In this document: in pieces, positions 36,166 through 64,000 of the stretch
Position numbering within the stretch: the first letter of the stretch is position 1
How the letters are laid out: each line of letters begins with the position of its first letter
Source of the DNA: Macrosoma leucophasiata
Lineage: Eukaryota > Arthropoda > Insecta > Lepidoptera > Hedylidae
Reading direction: 5' to 3'
DNA: 64,000 nt
Assembly (NCBI GenBank): GCA_036365455.1
Contig: JAWQUS010000020.1
Coordinates: forward strand, 9,955,001-10,019,000
Position numbers and translations under genes: made by a program
The notes under the pieces: generated by a model
What the model was told of the DNA's origin: nothing
Seen by the model: the letters and a program-made list of their open reading frames with translations, nothing else
Databases searched by the model: none

Positions 36166-36474
36166 AAAAAAAGAATGGGAGTATATTTCTATATGATAAG
36201 TGGATCTTGATCTACCGATAAAACGCTTAATATTAAAGTTTTTAGCTAAGTAGGTACATAGGTACTTATTTTTTGGGGCAATAGGAGTAATTTTCTCCTG
36301 AGACTGGTTTTTACTCAAAAGTTATAAACACTCTTTCTGTTATGTTCTCATCTTTTTTCTATTTTTTTTCTCGTTTATTGATCTGTAAAGCAAAATATCT
36401 TCATGCACCGATGCACCGAACTTACTAGTGTTGGGTAGGCACATAATAGGTATTGATGTCTATTATATATTATG

Positions 36475-36660
36475 ACAAGCTGACCCGAAAAACTTCGTAT
36501 TGCCTCAGAATGAAATAATTTGTCAAGGTTTGATAGATACGGAGTATTTGTATGGGAAAATGAAATTGTGGTTTTTACTATTTCTCTTCAATTTTCTTTT
36601 TATTCTTAAACCTTCCCTGGGCTTCCAGAATTAAATCCCTATAGATTACTTGTTTGTCTC
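36475..36660 (-). mobile_element. Helitron-like fragment
   Basis: Begins CAAGCTGACCCGAAAAACTTCG and continues GTATTGCCTCAGAATGAAAT, a truncated copy of the family at 6538-6803. Its CTAG end is mutated. Confidence 0.5.
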
Positions 36661-36823
36661 TGTATCATGACTATGCGTGACTTTTCAGAAACGCTTGAAT
36701 GATGAGGATGTATACCTACCTATCAAGTTTTTAAAAATTACTTACTTAGTTCTACGGTAAAAGGAAGTTCTCAGCACAAGTAGGTAAATAATAAAACCCG
36801 AAAATAAACGTATATATTATCTA

Positions 36824-37095
36824 CTAGCTGACCCGGCAAAAATCGTATTGTCTCGGAATTAAATAATGTGTCAAAGATTTGATAGGTACAGAGTATTTGT
36901 ATGGGGAAATAGGTTATTTATTGTTTTTACTATTTCCCTTAAAATTTCTTCATATTTTCTCACCTTTTAAACCTTTCCTAGACTTCCAAAATAATTCAAA
37001 ACCACAATTAGCCAACAGTAGTTTAGCAATTAGTAGGTTTTCTAGTTTTAGCGAGACTAACATTGATTTTTATGTATATATATAAAAATCAATTG
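36824..37095 (-). mobile_element. Helitron-like element
   Basis: Starts CTAG at 36824 (3' end on the minus strand), continues CTGACCCGGCAAAAATCGTA, and ends in a TATATA-rich region near 37090 after GCGAGACTAACATTGATTTT. Same family as 6538-6803 and 60031-60294. Confidence 0.6.
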
Positions 37096-37099
37096 TATA

Positions 37100-38960
37100 T
37101 ATATTATATGTAGGTGGTTAGTTAGATGTATCAAAACAAAAATATTAGTTATTACTATTAGGTAGGTTTCCTATATCTAGACAGTAGCAGAATTTCCAAA
37201 CTTTTTTGCGACCGTTACTCCCTGTCTCGCCTTTCAATATTCGTACCTCACCTGATACCTACCTACTAAGTAATATCTAACTGTTGCATAATCATTAGTA
37301 GATGAGTTCTGGTTCCATAGAAACTGTCCTTGTAGCTTGTTGTGGTTGGCTATTTTCGATTTTATCGTTTAAATAATCACATAACCAATTCGATATATCC
37401 AATATTTCTACAGATAAAAACAGACACACTGCGGCCCTTTGTTTTTTATCAATAGGTATCTATTGCCTTCTCAGAGCGACTAAAACATGCTCTACTGTTG
37501 CTGCAGTGACTACAATCCTCTACATTAATTGTCCCCATAAGATATATAAAATTGACTACTTATCTACCTAATACCTAAACTAACCGCAAGTAACGTGAAA
37601 TTGCTGAATAATGAAGGAATATCATACAATGGCAATATTAACTATTCGTGTAAAAGCCTCCAAACACCTATTCTAAGTCTGTCTAGTAATTTTATTGAAA
37701 TCTATGTTTATTTCTTACGTATGTAAGTTATTGTTACGGTTTGATAAAGCTTCGTTCACCATTAAGTGTAGTCAATTATACATTATAGTTATCTAATAAT
37801 AATATTGTATTCATACTCAATCTGGTGGAATCACGCTATATACATTATCACCATTCATTCTTAGTTGGTAAGTACATCATACACCCCTTATTACTATGCT
37901 TTGTTAAATTGAGATCTTCAACAATCTTTTCTTCTTCTGTTTATCTCAGACATGTATCATAATCATTTTAACCGTGTCATGTCCGTTATGATATCGTGAT
38001 TGCGTTATTGATATGTCTAATTATTATAATAATTCTATAAAAATGACACGACAACACTATTTAAAACGATAATGCCACACTACACCGACTGTCCTTCTTT
38101 TTTGAAATCTTGGATGTGTTGTCCGGCTAATGTTTTGTGTTCCGTATGGTGTCATAACGGGTCACGCTGATCTGAATTGACACTGAATTCAGTCTTGTTT
38201 CAAAATATAATATTTATAATTATAAGAGGTAGATTATTTACAGGGTTTTGTTCATTGTGAAATAGTCACTTGTTATGAAGAAGAATTAATTAACATCGAA
38301 TCAATTGAATGGTTTAAACCTGTCTACTAAGATTTCAGTTAAATGATATTTCTTATATCATTTTTTAATTTCCTCTTTCCTTTGCAAGTGACTATAACAA
38401 TAAACCACATAATAACAAAGTAGCACTACCTACTAAAAAAATACCGTAGGTAACAATTTAACCTATGTTTATATTGTCGCGTTATTTATCACTATAAAAC
38501 GTTAACAATTTGCTAGGAAAGTTAATAGTTCACCAATTTCATTTGATTGACCCAATTTATAATGTAGTCTACAAATACTTGTTTAGTACTTATCCGTCAT
38601 TACATGCAACATGTGACATAGTAATAATATGTAATTGTTATTTAACATAAGAAAGCGATTATAGTATTTACCTATAGGTAAAAGAAAATGGCTGATTCGG
38701 GACGGCCGTCTTTATCTGGACCAGTCATTAGGTATTTGTTTTTATTCTACGGTTGATACAACAAAATTATTGCTCAATATTTTCTGGATTCCTTCTGAAG
38801 TAGCGTTATAGGTAATAGACAACAATTTCAATAGATGGTAGATAAGTACAAAGCAACGTACGTATAGGTACGTTACGTTAAAATATTATTTATAGTCCCA
38901 TGTTTCTTATTAATCCAAATATTATGAATAGGTAAGGGATAACATTGTGTATGATAACAT
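37100..38960. other. Gene-free stretch downstream of SIK
   Basis: AT-rich DNA with no coding region or repeat I can name. It should include the SIK 3' untranslated region adjacent to 38965 if the terminal exon assigned there is correct. Confidence 0.4.
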
Positions 38961-38964
38961 AAAG

Positions 38965-62232
<23,268 letters not shown>

Positions 62233-62272
62233 CTGTATCAAACATATAAAACAAATTAATATTTTTTTTATA

Positions 62273-62738
62273 CTGGTGGTAGAGATCCAGTGTAGGAGCT
62301 AGAGGGCGTAGGCACCACCGCATTACCTAAACTATCTGCCGTCAAAATCAAAAGATTAGGTTATATGGTGGTTCCTACTACGCTGTCCTCGCAGTGGAAC
62401 TGTATAAATACCACTTAGGTACATGACATTTTTGGCAATGCGAAAAATATTGTTTTCGGGCGAGACTGGAAACCGCGATATCTGGATGGACTCACTATTC
62501 CAGAGGTCGCGGGGAGAAGAATATTTTTTTGTATAATGAAGGTGGCAAACAAAAATGCAGTTCACAATTACGTTTTTATGCCTCTGTTATAGTTACTACG
62601 GGGCCATACATTACCATCTAACCGGAACACTGCTAATACTGAACACTTACATTTCGCAACATATATAGATTAGGTAATGCGGCTGCCTACACGCTCGAGT
62701 AGGGAATCAGTATTGGTACACTGGAACTCTACCACCAG
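62273..62738. mobile_element. CTGGTGGTAG-family MITE, complete, next to a SIK splice acceptor
   Basis: Ends CTGGTGGTAGAGATCCAGTG and, inverted, CACTGGAACTCTACCACCAG, flanked by TA at 62271-62272 and 62739-62740. The left arm has GAGGGCGTAGGCACCACCGC and the right arm TTAGGTAATGCGGCTGCCTA. The interior includes GGTGGCAAACAAAAATGCAG. About 466 bp. It lies 40 bp upstream (in gene sense) of the SIK exon 62232-62117. Confidence 0.85.
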
Positions 62739-62744
62739 TAAATT

Positions 62745-64000
62745 TTTAAAGTGAGTGCTATTTTTACCCTGTAAAATACGAGTACAATGTATGTATTTAT
62801 TAGGCGATATTAAAGTGTTATTGCATTTGTATCAGATAAAGGATTGGACGAAACGACACGTCGATGTAATCTAGATAGATCTATTTTCCAAAGGCAATAT
62901 CCTCTCTTGGAAAAATCGGTATTCGCTCGGGCGGCGCTGTCGTAGTATAAATATCAGAATTATAATCGACCAATTACGTGTCGGGACACATATACGGGAC
63001 ATAGGGTAGTGTACGGGACATAGGGTTCCATTTTTATTTGAATTTCCATCAAATACTACCGTTGAGCCAGCAGGGAGGTGCGGAAACGTGAATTTAAAAA
63101 AAAATGTGCACCTTCCTGCGGATCCTTTGATCGGAAAATGGTCTAAGCACCGCAATATTTTTGAAGGCCTATCCATAAACAATTCCATTCTCCTAAAAAA
63201 ATACATCCGCTTTACGTGTCGAGGAGGCATGTATGTACCGCGAAAAAATATTTATCAAGGTTTTACTGCACGACTTTTTTCACATTCAGCTAATATGTAG
63301 GTATATTCGTCCCAAATTACGGCTTTCTATTACTCGCTATTTCTATAAGTCGCCGGGCATACATAGCTGCGGACAGACAAACGGACGGAGGGACGGACGG
63401 ACATCGCGAAACTATAAGGGTTCCTTGTGAGCTACGGAACCCTAATGAGGATGCGCATTTGAATTGTGAGCACAATAAGATGAAGAAATCGTAATTTTAC
63501 ATAGATATTAATAATATCAATACTTTGATCAACATGTAGGTAATGTCATGACAAATTAAAAATTAAATAAGTGCACAAGCCAATCAAAGCGCAGGATATT
63601 ACCAAATACAAAATTGCATTTACATATTTTTAAACGATTCTTGAAAGTAAGTTCGAAAACTCGGTCACGTGCTTGCTTGTGGCTATCAGTATCAGTAAAT
63701 CCCTACGTAATAAAACCGTGACGTTATTTACTTAGTGTGAAAACCATTTATTTTATGGTCTGTGGTCACGTTCGTTCGTAATTAAACGTCTACATTATTT
63801 TATCTATACTGTTTGCAATCTTGCGGTCACAATAGGCTCCGCTCCGGAAAAACCTAGGAAGTTGCTACATTATCAGTGATATTATCAAGTTGCTAGGTAT
63901 AAAACATTAAGGAGATATTTAAATTATATGCGACATACAAATATAACTTTTGATGTTCACAACAATGCCAGCCGACACATGAAAATTAATAGTAGGGGAG
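62745..64000. other. SIK intron to the window edge
   Basis: No exon of the kinase N-lobe is visible here on either strand. At 63370-63445 is a LINE 3' end (GACGGACGGACATCGCGAAA, ACTATAAGGGTTCC, GCTACGGAACCCTAA), and the LINE may extend left toward 63000. The rest is AT-rich and unassigned. Confidence 0.45.

Noticed and set aside
62871..63230. A possible SIK N-lobe exon on the minus strand
   Set aside because: The translation has no glycine loop or VAIK lysine motif, and the region looks like LINE-derived DNA.

Overview
The window is animal nuclear DNA, almost certainly from a moth or butterfly. Its genes are split by GT-AG introns and most of the rest is dispersed transposon debris. Several families seen here are, to my knowledge, typical of Lepidoptera: short Helitron-like copies beginning TC and ending CTAG, tRNA-derived SINEs, LINE tails ending in TACA repeats, and frequent TAGGTAGG-like words. 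I could run no database search. Gene names rest on translated exons, exon phases that join correctly, and recognisable motifs.

Layout. 1-2443: edge-truncated Ty3/Gypsy gag-pol (minus). 2444-14519: gene-free, repeat-rich DNA with a paired direct repeat, hairpins and inverted-repeat elements. 14520-20662: ALKBH1 (minus, 4 exons), whose introns hold a mariner, a Helitron-like copy and a LINE nested in a MITE. 21138-22904: a Tc1/mariner-superfamily relic with a very long D-to-E spacing, between the divergent starts of ALKBH1 and NAA38. 23233-24346: NAA38 (plus, 3 exons). 24445-30563: THADA (minus, 6 coding exons), tail to tail with NAA38. 30803-31054: COA6 (minus). 32807-34143: a catalytic-domain-only MTHFR (minus, 2 exons). 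About 34600-35475: a Penelope-like fragment with a GIY-YIG domain between long inverted repeats. 38965-62232: the 3' part of a salt-inducible kinase gene (SIK2/SIK3 family, minus, 7 exons seen). Its N-lobe exons must lie to the right of the window.

The most unusual object is at 44215-45348, inside a SIK intron. It is an element with an 11-bp terminal inverted repeat and a perfect 8-bp target duplication (hAT-like). It carries two in-frame exons of the proteasome ATPase gene Rpt3/PSMC4 with their introns retained, a Pack-type gene capture at DNA level. Other points of interest are a MITE that supplies base +5 of a THADA splice donor, a MITE abutting the MTHFR stop codon, a MITE 40 bp from a SIK splice acceptor, and a tRNA-like gene with a 9-nt anticodon loop.

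The genes are housekeeping and signalling functions: nucleic acid demethylation, NatC N-terminal acetylation, tRNA Nm32 methylation support, Cu-A assembly in complex IV, folate one-carbon metabolism and LKB1-SIK signalling. They do not form a pathway or operon; they look like ordinary neighbours in a repeat-rich insect genome.
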